Assembly (NCBI GenBank): GCA_008692225.1
Contig: VICG01000005.1
Location: 62,001 to 126,000 of the forward strand
Reading direction: 5' to 3'
Length of the DNA stretch: 64,000 nucleotides
DNA from: Monilinia fructicola
Lineage: Eukaryota > Ascomycota > Leotiomycetes > Helotiales > Sclerotiniaceae
In this document: positions 54,708 to 64,000 of the stretch, piece after piece
Numbering within the stretch: the first letter of the stretch is position 1
Layout of the letters: each line of letters opens with the position of its first letter
Notes under the pieces: generated by a model
Databases searched by the model: none
The model's input: the letters and a program-made list of their open reading frames with translations, nothing else
Told to the model about the DNA's origin: nothing
Position numbers and translations under genes: made by a program

Positions 54708-55692
54708 ATGTCTACCACCATCACCGAACAAGCTCCCGTGGAGCATATCACCAAGCTCGAAACAAATCCCACCACACCTCATGATATTCAAGCAGTCTTA
54801 AACTATTACCTCGACCCAGAAGATGGTAGCCCACCAGAGCCAAACTACGTGAACAATCCTAGCTCGTACGATCGCCCGGTACACGCTGTCAACGTTACCG
54901 TACACGATATTCGCGGCTCAGAAGATCAATATACACTAGATACAACTGGCTTTCAAGTTGTTAAACATGTTAGCCAGGAGAAGGATTTCCTGGACGAAGA
55001 GAGAATCAAGAGTATTTACTACAAAGAGACGGAAGAATTGTTGAAAAAAGAGTCAGTAGTTTCCAGCTTTTCCAGCCCACCTTCAATGCCGGGACATTTA
55101 CTTACAAACAAGTAGAACCGGGGCTTCCAAAATCTTCATTTTCGACCACACAATACGTCGCGAATCTATTGACAAGGGACGCACAGTACCCACTTCTACT
55201 GATGCCGTCAATAAAAACCCCACTCCTGTTGCCACGCGCGGCCCCGTTCAGCGCGTTCACATCGATCAATCCTATGGCGCCAGTCCCCGTCGTGTAACAC
55301 ATCATCTTCCTGACGAAGCCGAGAGACTTCTCAAAGGAAGATTCCAAATCATCAACGTCTGGCGACCAATCAAGACAATTCTTAAAGATCCACTCGGTGT
55401 CGCAGATGCCAATTCAGTTGAAGATAAGGATCTTGTTCCAATCAAGCTGATCTATCCTGATCGCGAAGGAGAGACTTACTCTGTTCGCCATGCTCCGGGT
55501 CACAAGTGGAATTACTTGTATAAGCAGACGCCTGAAGAGGTGCTTCTGATCAAGTGTTTTGATACTAAGACCGATGGAAGAGCAAGACGTGTGCCACATA
55601 GTGCGTTTGTGAATCCGGAACATGAGGGAGAGAAGACGAGAGAGAGCATTGAGGTTAGGACATTGGTTTTTTATGAAGATGATACGGAGTAG
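54708..55692 (+). CDS. CmcJ/AsaB-like (GA4 desaturase family) putative oxidoreductase
   Basis: Two exons, 54708-55051 and 55116-55692, give 306 residues. The intron 55052-55115 (GTCAGT...GTAG) joins KKE-TGASKIFIFDHTIRR. Family blocks seen: VHDIRG, DEERIKSIYYKETEELLKK, IFDHTIRR, RVHIDQSYGASPRRV, FQIINVWRP, RHAPGHKWNYLYKQTPEEVLLIKCFDTK and a C-terminal RRVPHSAFVNPEH. Proteins of this type (7-alpha-cephem-methoxylase P8 chain-like, AsaB/GA4-desaturase-like) are common in fungal secondary-metabolite clusters and are thought to be hydroxylases/desaturases. It lies 1.4 kb from the repeat-peptide gene, so a role in that cluster is possible but unproven. Confidence 0.85.
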
Positions 55693-57080
55693 GGAGATTC
55701 TTGGGTGATATAGTGCGCTTGCAAATATATAAGAACGGTGGAAGAAATCATGGGTGAAATAATAAGATTATATTTGAATTGAACAAACGTCTTGTCGATG
55801 TAGAGAGGAGAGCACGTACTGAATTGCTTGACCGTTATGATTGAAACATCATCCATGTGTAAAACAACTTCAAAGGAATTCTGATCATCATAGTTGACGT
55901 CTGGAACCGAAATCTGTAGTGGTATTTGGAGAAATGGTTGTGTTTGCCATCTCGAAATTATCTTTGACAAGTTTTGAAGATGGAAATGAAATAAATGATT
56001 AATTAGTTCGAAGCTTGATGGAGTCTTATCGCGAAACCTTTTTTGCTGACTAAGCTTGTTCTACCCAAATTGCTGCCAACCTTCATTCAACCTTCAACGT
56101 TGACATGAGCATATCATATGTATGGCGATATCGACCATCTCAACATAAACGGTAGACACTATCGTAATATCAGCAGGGCCTTCTTGAATATAGCGAACGC
56201 GATTCCGTGATTTGCAACAAAAAGACGCCAAACAAGCAAGATGCAGAGATCAAATATTTGGATACAAGGAATGGTTGCGAGCTTCGACAGGAGGCAAGAT
56301 TGCCGATGGAGCGTTTGAACATTCTCGAGCTGAATTATGCACACTCAACAATTCTTTGCTTGTGAGCTGCGGCTCGCGGTGGCCGTATTGCGAGCGCTTC
56401 CAATGCTGAGAAAGAAGACGAGGCACGGTATTTTTATGGATTGTGCGACAGGCGAGTGGTGTTGTCTTTTTTCTTCAATGGATCTTTCAGTATCTGTTAC
56501 TCAACTAGTTAAAATTTGGTTGTAACCAGGAAGCGGCCGTTCATCCAACACGAGATCACTGTCTCGTTTATAAATCATACCCCATTCTGCAGATCGCAAG
56601 CTTCCTTGCCATGTGGGATTTGTAAGGTTTGCTCTGTGCCGGTTCCATTTCAGGGTCGTATCCCTTTGAGCTATTTTTAATGTTGTTGATCTCTATTCAG
56701 GAGTTGGACGTTTACTCCTTTTGAATCCGTTTAGTCACTGCCAATATTGATATATCTCACATTTCTCATCGCGATGTTTTAGTTGTCTATCATTGCCTTG
56801 TATTTCTATTTAACTTGCGCCAGAATCATGAATCTCTTCTCGAACTGCCATAACCTCCAGTATTCCATCAGTGTTGTAGTGACCTTCTGACTGGTAATAT
56901 CAGCCCTATATTCCGATATCCGATCAAATGGCAAGACGGGTTTTCAATACGAAAGACTTTCCGATGCCACTCAATACCCCCGTCTGCATACGAAATCATG
57001 TCAGTTTGTGTCTATATGTTACGATTGTCTATTCAATATCCTACCTTGTGGAACATAGCGACTTCAAGATCTACCAATAT
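55693..57080. other. intergenic between CmcJ-like gene and peptide precursor
   Basis: No supported gene in 1.4 kb. Both neighbours point their 3' ends into it. Open frames are short with no recognisable domain. Confidence 0.5.
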
Positions 57081-57453
57081 TCAGGCATTGCGCGTGTCTG
57101 CCCATTCGATCAGGGGGGCAGGTGAAGCTTCGTCCGTGTCAGTGGATCTTATACTCTTCTTGGTATCTGCCCATTCGAGTAAAGGAACAGGCAAAGCTTC
57201 TTCGTCATCTTCAGTTGCTCTCATCACTTTCTTTGTATCTGCCCATTCTATCAAGGGCGCTGGTGATGTCTCATCGACCACAACGTCATTATCTGATATG
57301 AGTTAATAGGAGATCTCGAGAAAAGATGCGGTAGGAAAGGGGCCATGAATATTTCATAATTTGAAAGGGCTATTGCATACCAGAGCGAGATCCTAGGGGA
57401 CTTGCCACGGCAAAAGTTGCCATAGACCAGGTGATAAAAAAGCTGAATTGCAT
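57081..57453 (-). CDS. candidate RiPP precursor: secreted three-repeat peptide
   Basis: Two exons (57381-57453, 57081-57292) separated by an 88-bp GTATGC...ATCAG intron encode 94 residues. Residues 1-17 form a signal peptide (MQFSFFITWSMATFAVA, cleavage before SPLG). The mature part has three repeats with period 23-24: SPAPLIEWADTKK (residues 34-46), LPVPLLEWADTKK (58-70), SPAPLIEWADTRN (81-93). Acidic spacers (ATEDDEEA, STDTDEA) separate them, and KK pairs follow the first two. Signal peptide plus near-identical short cores with dibasic sites is the layout of fungal dikaritin-type precursors processed by Kex2-like protease. There is no Tyr in the repeats; Trp is the only aromatic. A UstYa-type gene and a P450 lie within 7 kb. 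Product unknown. Alternative: a Kex2-processed repeat protein without modification. Confidence 0.82.
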
Positions 57454-57571
57454 AATGACTAGTAGAATTTGATGGACTGTTGCACGCACTACTTGACTAT
57501 GATGGGAAGGTCTTCTGGATGCTCGAATTCAATAGACTATATATGCGCTAATTCTTGGACTTGGTCTCTTT

Positions 57572-57579
57572 CTTATATA
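57572..57579 (-). promoter_or_regulatory. putative TATA box of the peptide precursor gene
   Basis: TATATAAG on the minus strand, about 120-125 bp upstream of the precursor start codon, with an ATTGG (inverted CCAAT) just further upstream. Position and sequence fit a core promoter. Confidence 0.4.
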
Positions 57580-59203
57580 TGCCAATTATTATATGAAACA
57601 TTGCGTATTTGTTACTTTAATACTTTCTCTCTTGTTCAGGCAGCCTTCAAGTGCGTGATCGAAGGTGTGCGCAGCAGATATCAAAGGAGCTGCAGCAAGC
57701 CACAGCAACGCCTCCAGAATGCGAGTGAGAATTACAAGTAGGCATGGAAAAAGCACCTTTTCCGAGGACATTGACTAAAATGAGATCACTCGCAGATAGG
57801 TAAGATTTGCACCACTGTAAGGATTCATCTGCTGAAAGCCAGGTTTAAGCCTATCCTGACATCTGATAAAGCAGCAATTCTGATTAACAGATCTCATATC
57901 GTTTTTGGCCTGCATAGCTTGAGATTCAAGATTTTCTTTGGTCTATAATTCATGCAAGCAAGGCATTCTTATACCAACCCTAGCTGCCTTTGAACTTTGA
58001 AGATATGGAGAGGGCCGCCCATAATGCAGCACTCTCCGAATTCGCCAAATCATTCACGACTTCACAAAAAGTAGCCAACTGAATCTCTATCTGCATACAT
58101 CAGGGATCCGAAATCAAACAGGAGGGGCGTTGTGACAATGGCCGTGCAGTGTGCAGGAACGCGCACGTTGCTTGCTAACAGACATCCAGCTTCAATAAAA
58201 GTCGAACCAATGAATTCATTAATGCATCATGTATCAATGTTTCGAATCAAAATTTAGTGGTTGCTTTTTGATGGAATCACGGCATTTTTTCTCGGCCAAA
58301 ACGGCCCTGAAAGAGACAACAGTTTATATTACACGGAACTAGAATTTGGACTGGATGCGTAGCGACAAATATGGAAGTTCAGGACCGTGGCAAATCCATG
58401 AATAATATAAGTCATCGGATAGGCCTAACAAATAATGAGCGAAACGTATGTTGAAAGATGGCGTGGTGTTATATCAGACATAAGCTGCTTACTCATGCCA
58501 GAACCCAGTGAGAATGACAGACACGATAAAATCTGAACGGCGAGTCTTCTATTGTAATTTGAACAACATGAAACTTTGTCAGAACTGAATTTAATATTCA
58601 GATTTGTTGTCGATTTCAATAGAGTTGATATTGTGAATGTCTCACATGTTATTGATTTGTATGGTTTATTTTCAAATATTTTTGTTGAAGTAGATGGCTA
58701 CTTTGAAATTGCGAGTTTAATATATTTTAGCGCCAGAGTTCATTCTTGCATGAGGGGATACTTTCCTATAAGGTATATTGTGACCGGTATGTTGATTCTG
58801 AGCCGGGTTTCGTGCAGCCAAGATACGACGTTAGACGGGAGAAGCTTTCCCCGTGCTTGGGTTGCAGAACCGAGAATCGGACAAAATGCTTGTTTATACC
58901 CCAAAGCATGGCCGCAAGGTTTAATTTCACTTAAATCAATCTCACAGTTCATAGGTTGGACTTCGAAGCATTTACATATAACGCTTGAAATGAATCTGAT
59001 GAAAAAGAAGCGATCCCTTGACCGGGGAACTACTCGGAGCAACTGCAATTTTATAACCCCGAACACAAATCTGATGCTTATAGATGTTCTGCTCTTCACC
59101 CAAAACTTGATGATTGACGCCCCCTCTAATTGCTTTCTGATTGTTATCACACAGAATCTCGTAAAATCGTTGCTTTCAATCCAAATATTTTGAGTTTTCA
59201 AAC
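57580..59203. other. divergent intergenic region of the peptide precursor and SAT4 genes
   Basis: No supported gene. A 205-codon frame at 58576-59193 ends just before the SAT4 start, but it has no recognisable domain and is probably promoter sequence. A CCG-N5-CGG pair at 58870-58880 could be a Zn2Cys6 regulator site. Confidence 0.4.
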
Positions 59204-60893
59204 ATGTCTACTACTTCTCACCGGGGACTACTTGCACTTGGCAGTAGTTTACTGGCACTTTCTGTCGTTTCCGTAATTCTACGCTTCTATTCTCGCCGGA
59301 TTCAAAAGGCACCACTGAAAGTAGATGATTGGATCATGATACCATGCCTTGTATGTCCTGTCACCAGTTACTCTCCAGAGCCAGCTAAGCTCTAGTAACT
59401 TGGAAAAGTATTGACCAAATCCTCTCGTACTGACAATAAATCTCCAGCTGCTTCTTGGAGGCTCCTGCGGTACGGCATTTTATGGTGAGACAACATCTCG
59501 TTAGCCCAGCGGGTCACCCACATTCGATTAATAGATATCAAATGCTGACTTCTCTTTTCGACAGGCGTAAATAAAAAGATTTTGGGCTACCCTACGCCAA
59601 GTGACATGGAATTAGTGCTAGCGACTGCCGCAACAGCATCAAAGGTCCTTACATAATCTTTCATCTCCTTTGGTTTCCCTACTGGTAACATAAACTAATA
59701 CTTGTTCAGCTCTACTTTACCTTTGACCTATTCTCAGTTCTGACTCTGGGCTGTGTCAAGATCAGCGCCTTATTCTTCTATTACCGGATATTTTGCGAAA
59801 ACGGACGTCGAGATGCCTTCCGAAATCTCGTCATCATAAGTATCGTGGTGTGCTGCCTTTGGGTTGTAGCGTTTACTATTCTGGTTGGCCTGTCCTGCGG
59901 GACTCACTTCTCAGCACTTTGGACTTCTAGCAAGGCGGTATTCCTGCAGTATTGTGGGAAGAGACCTCACCAGTTCTTGCTCAGTATGTCTATCTCTGAC
60001 TTTTTGCTGGATTTTTGGATCATCGCTCTTCCTATCCCGCAGGTATGTTGCGATTGCAACAAGCGATCCGCTCAAACTTCCCTTGTCCTTCATGGGCTAA
60101 TGAAAACAGATTTTGAAAATAAAAACCAGCCTCTCACGTCGTCTCGCTATCATTGGAGTTTTTCTCCTAGCATTTGTGTTAGTTCTTTCCTGTCCGGCGT
60201 TCGCCGAAGAGGTGTCCATGTACTGCTACAATCTGTTTCTCATTTTACTGACATGATATAATGCAGAGGGTTCGGAGCTTGCATTGCGAGATTGGCAGTT
60301 TTCGTCGAACTTGATCATCGTAAGGATTAGGTTTCCTCCACTTCCTACTCAAAACTTACTCATCACTATGGCCTGATCATGTCTAACCTTATTCGTAGTT
60401 CCCGCGACCGCAAAGGTGGACTCGAGATGTAAGTAAAAGCCTCTGGCATTCACTTGGCATTCCTGTGTTGTTGTTGTTGCAACATGTGCATGATATTTGA
60501 TCGTTAAACTAATAGACAACAGTGACCAATACTAAATCCATTTACCTCTCCCTCCTCGAAGTAGGGCTTAGTTGCATTGCGGTCAATCTTCCTTCCTTAT
60601 ACTATCTCTCGAACAAAGTCACACCTGAGAACGTTCTTCGTAGTGTACGCAGCATTGTTTCTCTACGTTCTGTTGGCTCTCGCAGTTCTCAAAACAGCAA
60701 ACGATACCAAAAACCAAGAGGAAGCAAGGATACCCAAAGCATTGATAGTCCTTCGTTATCCAACTTACGACCAGATGACGTGGGCGCTATTGAAACACAT
60801 GCGATGCATGATTTGGAAAGCACCGGACGCGTCTCTGTTCCGGATGATGTGCATGTCACAAAGACCCTATCACAATCCTCACAGAGAATGTGA
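59204..60893 (+). CDS. SAT4/PTH11-type seven-transmembrane protein (fungal rhodopsin-like domain)
   Basis: Eight exons reconstructed: 59204-59350, 59448-59484, 59565-59644, 59710-60042, 60110-60177, 60267-60319, 60399-60428, 60523-60893, giving 372 residues. Family blocks: N-terminal helix SLLALSVVSVILRFYSRR followed by VDDWIMI, KISALFFYYRIF, LDFWIIALPIPQ-ILKIKTSLSRRLAIIGVFLLAF, and LLEVGLSCIAVNLPSLYYL, then a cytoplasmic Ser-rich tail. SAT4-domain proteins include PTH11-like putative receptors and members of mycotoxin clusters; ligand unknown. The last intron acceptor (60522) is chosen because the nearer AG gives a stop. It diverges from the peptide precursor gene and converges on the P450. 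Confidence 0.82.
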
Positions 60894-61439
60894 TTCATGG
60901 GGATAAGCGGGTTTTGAATGGGGGATTACTTCTGGCACGATCGTTCTTGAAATATAAGGTAATGGAATCGGAGTGTTCTTTCGTCGTAATGGTGGATCTA
61001 GGAACCTAACCCTAATGAGATGGAATTTTTAAATCGTTATATCTATCATGAATTGAGGATGCAGTATAAAATGCGAGTCTTTGTTATATTCGAGTACACA
61101 GTGCTTTTGAGATTATTAATGTATGAATGGCTGCAACTAGATATTAATAGCATCTGAGCTAAATCGGCATTCTATGAATTATAAATGAAGATGAGCTCTA
61201 TACTTAAAAACAACTTTCTGCAACTTTGAGTCAGTTCGTCTAAACCTTCCGACCCAATTCAAGTTTCCAAAGTCCGAGAAAAAGAAATTCCAACGTCCAA
61301 TAACCTGTAAAAGTTGAAAAAATGATTTGCTTATCCAATCAACTTCTTCTTTAAACAAGTTCAAAATCTTAGCAGACTTTAATCCCTCGCATGATGTCAA
61401 GCATCTAGACAGACCCGAGGCTCAATTGTAAGAAGCCGC
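60894..61439. other. short convergent intergenic region
   Basis: No gene seen; it holds the 3' ends of the SAT4 and P450 genes, with A+T-rich sequence typical of untranslated regions. Confidence 0.5.
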
Positions 61440-63059
61440 CTAAACCCGGAATGCGACCTTCACCCCGTTTCTACTCTCCGTCAAAGCTTTTACCAATCCT
61501 ACATATTCTTTGACTGGATCTCTATTCTCAATCATTTCAAACTCTCGTGTGAGCCTAACCAGAACATATATAGATTGTGTGATTACCTGCTGCTGAGCAG
61601 GACAGACTCTCGGCCCTCCAAGAAATGGTAAGAACTCCCACTGAAACTGTTTTTTGGGATCAAACCATCTGTGAGGGTTGAATTTATTGACATCCTCCCC
61701 CCAAACATCTGGATCATGATGAAGGCCCCATAAGTTCAAAGCAACCACGGTTCCCTTTTCCACAAATATGGGGGATTTTCCTGAGGGCCCACCACCTGTG
61801 GGGAGAATGGTATCTCTCGTTGCGGTCCGGTAGATACGCCCAGAGGGTCCTTGGTATCTGAGAGTTTCATAAAGCACATACTTAAATAATTGAAGAGATT
61901 TGAGAACCTCCAAGGTTAATTCTCTATCGCCCAATGCGAAGCTATCGGCTCGTAGCTGTGTCCAAATGTTTGGATTTCTCGCAAGGTGAAATAGTGTATT
62001 CGAAAGCATAACAGCACTTGTATCACGAGCTGGGATAAAAACATTCAAGATTTGAAATCGAAGGGAGACAGGATCACGTATTTGCTTGGCCATTTCCAGC
62101 AGAAGGATATACCGTTTTGGGTGCTGTGAATTTTCATCCACGACTGCAATTTTCGATTCAGGATTGTCGGTCTCTTTCAGTGCCCGCTCAACATGAGCAT
62201 CAATATAGGAGTGGACTGTTCCACAAGCTTTCTTCCAACTTTTGTCAAAGTTATGTAGGATTAGTTGCAATTTTGACAGTAATCTACGTTTTCCTACCCC
62301 AGCAAGCGAAGCATCGAATGCCGCAAGTATCTCTGCCGAGTTATTTGGATCGTTCGCTAATTGAGAATCTATTGACTCTCCCAACAAAAACTCTGTAGCT
62401 GTATCCAAAAACTATACATCAATTAGCAAGCCAAAATTGGTAGAAATGCCAGGGGACAGTACCAATTTTCGTAATGGGAGCTGGAGATCAATGCTGGTTC
62501 CGTCTCGAGGAATCAAGCCAATCAGCCTATCCACGTGCCTTTCCATGAACTGGACATCCGAGATCTCAGCCTTCGAGAACGTAGGCCGGATAAGCTCTCT
62601 AGCGTGCTTCCATTCGGCGCCATTCATAAAGAATATGCCTTGACCGAAGAAAGGAGTAGAATGCGTGGTCGAAGCTTTACCCCAGTCTTGGAAGGCGAGT
62701 GAAGTGACCTGTTGAAAATTTCGTGCCTCCATTGTATTTATAATTTTTTTGCCCATAAAATTTTCCTCCCATGTCTTTCCGTACAAACCAAAATGGTCCA
62801 TGTATAAATCCATTAAGCTACCATTTTTGGTGGCATCTGTCCGATCTCTTACCAGTTCCGATTCTTTGACTTGAGGGTATGATGGAGGAGTCTCGCAGCC
62901 ATGTTCATTAATGACCTTGCGGGCTGATCTATATGAGTTTATCCGTTGCAAAACATAGGTAAGTAGGATGAGGGGTAGAATGTATCCAAATGCAATCAGT
63001 GAATTGAACATGTTGAGATCGTGCGAGTCGACAAATTTTCTAACCACCATTTGTGACAT
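61440..63059 (-). CDS. cytochrome P450, CYP52-like
   Basis: Heme monooxygenase of about 522 residues from two exons (62463-63059 and 61440-62411; intron 62412-62462, 51 bp, GTACTG...ATAG, joining LPLRKL-FLDTATEF). A single N-terminal membrane anchor (FNSLIAFGYILPLILLTYVL) indicates ER location. I-helix PARDTSA at about 326-332, ExxR (ETLR) at about 381-384, FNPHRW, and heme loop FLGGPRVCPA with Cys near 469. Overall resemblance is to CYP52-type fatty-acid/alkane hydroxylases, but the loop residues after Cys (PA) and its place beside a UstYa gene suggest a pathway enzyme. The first in-frame ATG is at 63059. Frame intact. It diverges from the UstYa-like gene. Confidence 0.88.
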
Positions 63060-63703
63060 GAGAACTCCCAAAATGAAACATCCAGTTTGAAAGATACGTT
63101 ATTAAGACAAGGATTGCGCAGGCCTTTAACTTCTCTTAAGGAATAAGAAAGGAGAGAAGGAGGAGGGAAGAGAGGTCACGTGGAAAGAAAATATGTACCA
63201 GGTAGATGAATAGTCTAGCCATTCCCTTCGATGGACCCGACGGAAACCCCTGTTACAAGTTATATTGAAGGAGGAAGAGTGAATAGTTCCTGGTAAAGGG
63301 CATATGTACGCCGTATCACGTATCTCTAGGATTTGGTTTGCAACCAACCATAGATGATATATGTGATCATGTATTATCTGGCTTGCCATTCTCGGCTATG
63401 GACACAGGGTTGAACGACATCGCCACCAACGTACATATCTGCAGTTAGCATGGAATCCGGTAAAAGCCGCGAAGGGAATTCGGTACCGTGCCGCATAATC
63501 TCACATACGCATCGTTTTAGTCCAGCTCCGGCTTATGAATTTTTACAATGTGATGTAGAAATTGAACATGCCGCTTTAACATTGACAACGTAAGACAACC
63601 CAAAAATGTTCATCGCATTTAACCTCGGGAGATGAAAGCTACTATTGGTATAAGTTTCTCTTGGCAAACGTGGCGATGAAGGTCAATATCACCGCTTCCC
63701 ACA
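63060..63703. promoter_or_regulatory. shared divergent promoter of P450 and UstYa-like genes
   Basis: About 644 bp between the two start codons with no gene between them. A perfect CGGTACCG palindrome at 63481-63488 is a possible Zn2Cys6 regulator site. The arrangement favours co-expression of the two enzymes. Confidence 0.45.
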
Positions 63704-64000
63704 ATGACTCTTCAGGAGTATAAGTTAATACACCAAAACGATACAACCCCAGAAATCGAGACTTTATTCTATCTCAATTTACAGCGACAACTTCGTCTCT
63801 TCAAAAGGGGATTTTTAGCTACTGGTATCCTGCTTTTGGTCTCGCTATTCTTCAATGCGCTATGGACTTACCAGACTCTACCATGGACATCAAAGTCCAC
63901 AACTGCACCAACCAAATACAGTATGCTTCCAGAATATAGTCAAAATTGGTGCAATTTGCTAAGAAGGGTGACAGCTGGTCTTGTGAGAAATATCTCGACT
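63704..64000 (+). CDS. UstYa family (DUF3328) oxidase, 5' part only
   Basis: The gene is cut by the window end. It starts MTLQEYKLIHQN, has one membrane segment (FLATGILLLVSLFFNALW), then TKY. A 54-bp intron (63921-63974, GTATGC...GACAG) joins TKY-TGLVRNIST, the KYAGL-type block that follows the helix in UstYa proteins such as those of the ustiloxin and phomopsin pathways. The reading is also open through the intron, but only the spliced form keeps this block. The His-containing catalytic motifs (HxxHC) would lie beyond the window, so activity cannot be judged. UstYa proteins carry out oxidative cyclisation of RiPP core peptides. Its partner may be the repeat precursor at 57 kb. Confidence 0.75.
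   Translation, partial: MTLQEYKLIHQNDTTPEIETLFYLNLQRQLRLFKRGFLATGILLLVSLFFNALWTYQTLPWTSKSTTAPTKYSMLPEYSQNWCNLLRRVTAGLVRNIST

Noticed and set aside
58746..58934. Frame containing CLGCRTENRTKC, resembling a Zn2Cys6 DNA-binding cluster
   Set aside because: Cys spacing is C-x2-C-x7-C instead of C-x2-C-x6-C, later cysteines are missing and the frame has no support as an exon.
58576..59193. 205-codon plus-strand frame upstream of the SAT4 gene
   Set aside because: No recognisable domain, and an equally long frame exists on the opposite strand; it occupies the SAT4 promoter.

Overview
The window reads as nuclear DNA of a filamentous ascomycete (Pezizomycotina). Genes are interrupted by short GT-AG introns of about 50-230 bp. 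The families present (PalA/Rim20, SAT4/PTH11-type membrane protein, UstYa/DUF3328, CYP52-like P450, Sak1/Ssp1-type kinase) are typical of this group. Long gene-poor stretches hold microsatellites, A+T-only blocks and decayed inverted-repeat elements. My best guess at lineage is Leotiomycetes/Sclerotiniaceae (Botrytis/Sclerotinia-like); this is inference from general gene content, not from a diagnostic marker.

Layout. 1-6.4 kb is gene-free and repeat-rich. 6.5-10.3 kb (+) is a CaMKK/Sak1-like kinase. 11.37-12.06 kb is a TIR element. 13.3-16.2 kb (-) is palA/RIM20, with a GC-rich hairpin insert in its second intron. 20.4-22.0 kb (+) is a GT31/Fringe-like glycosyltransferase. A divergent pair follows: a Pof1-type nucleotidyltransferase (24.4-25.7, -) and a steroid 5-alpha-reductase family protein (26.0-27.3, +). 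29.0-30.8 kb (+) is an aquaporin, 32.7-35.7 kb (-) a TCP11/Sok1 protein, 36.6-37.8 kb a nested inverted-repeat element, 38-39.7 kb A+T-only DNA, and 41.6-43.2 kb (-) a secreted Ser/Thr-rich protein. About 8.5 kb without recognisable genes follows. 51.8-53.5 kb (-) is a MUP1-like amino-acid permease and 54.7-55.7 kb (+) a CmcJ/AsaB-like putative oxidoreductase.

The right end (57-64 kb) looks like a cluster for a ribosomally made, modified peptide (RiPP). At 57081-57453 (-) there is a two-exon gene for a 94-residue secreted protein: a signal peptide followed by three repeats of an 11-12-residue motif (PAPLIEWADTKK type) separated by acidic spacers. Repeats 1 and 3 encode the same 11 residues with six synonymous codon differences and no replacements. 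Nearby are a SAT4-type seven-helix protein, a cytochrome P450 and, divergent from the P450 and cut by the window edge, the start of a UstYa (DUF3328) protein. UstYa proteins are the hallmark cyclising oxidases of dikaritin-type fungal RiPPs. I regard this as the main discovery candidate.

Four genes (kinase, aquaporin, TCP11, secreted protein) need roughly eleven single-base frame corrections, several of them in short homopolymers, to read through clearly conserved protein. The other genes need none. Indel errors in the assembly are the simplest explanation; real pseudogenisation cannot be excluded from sequence alone.
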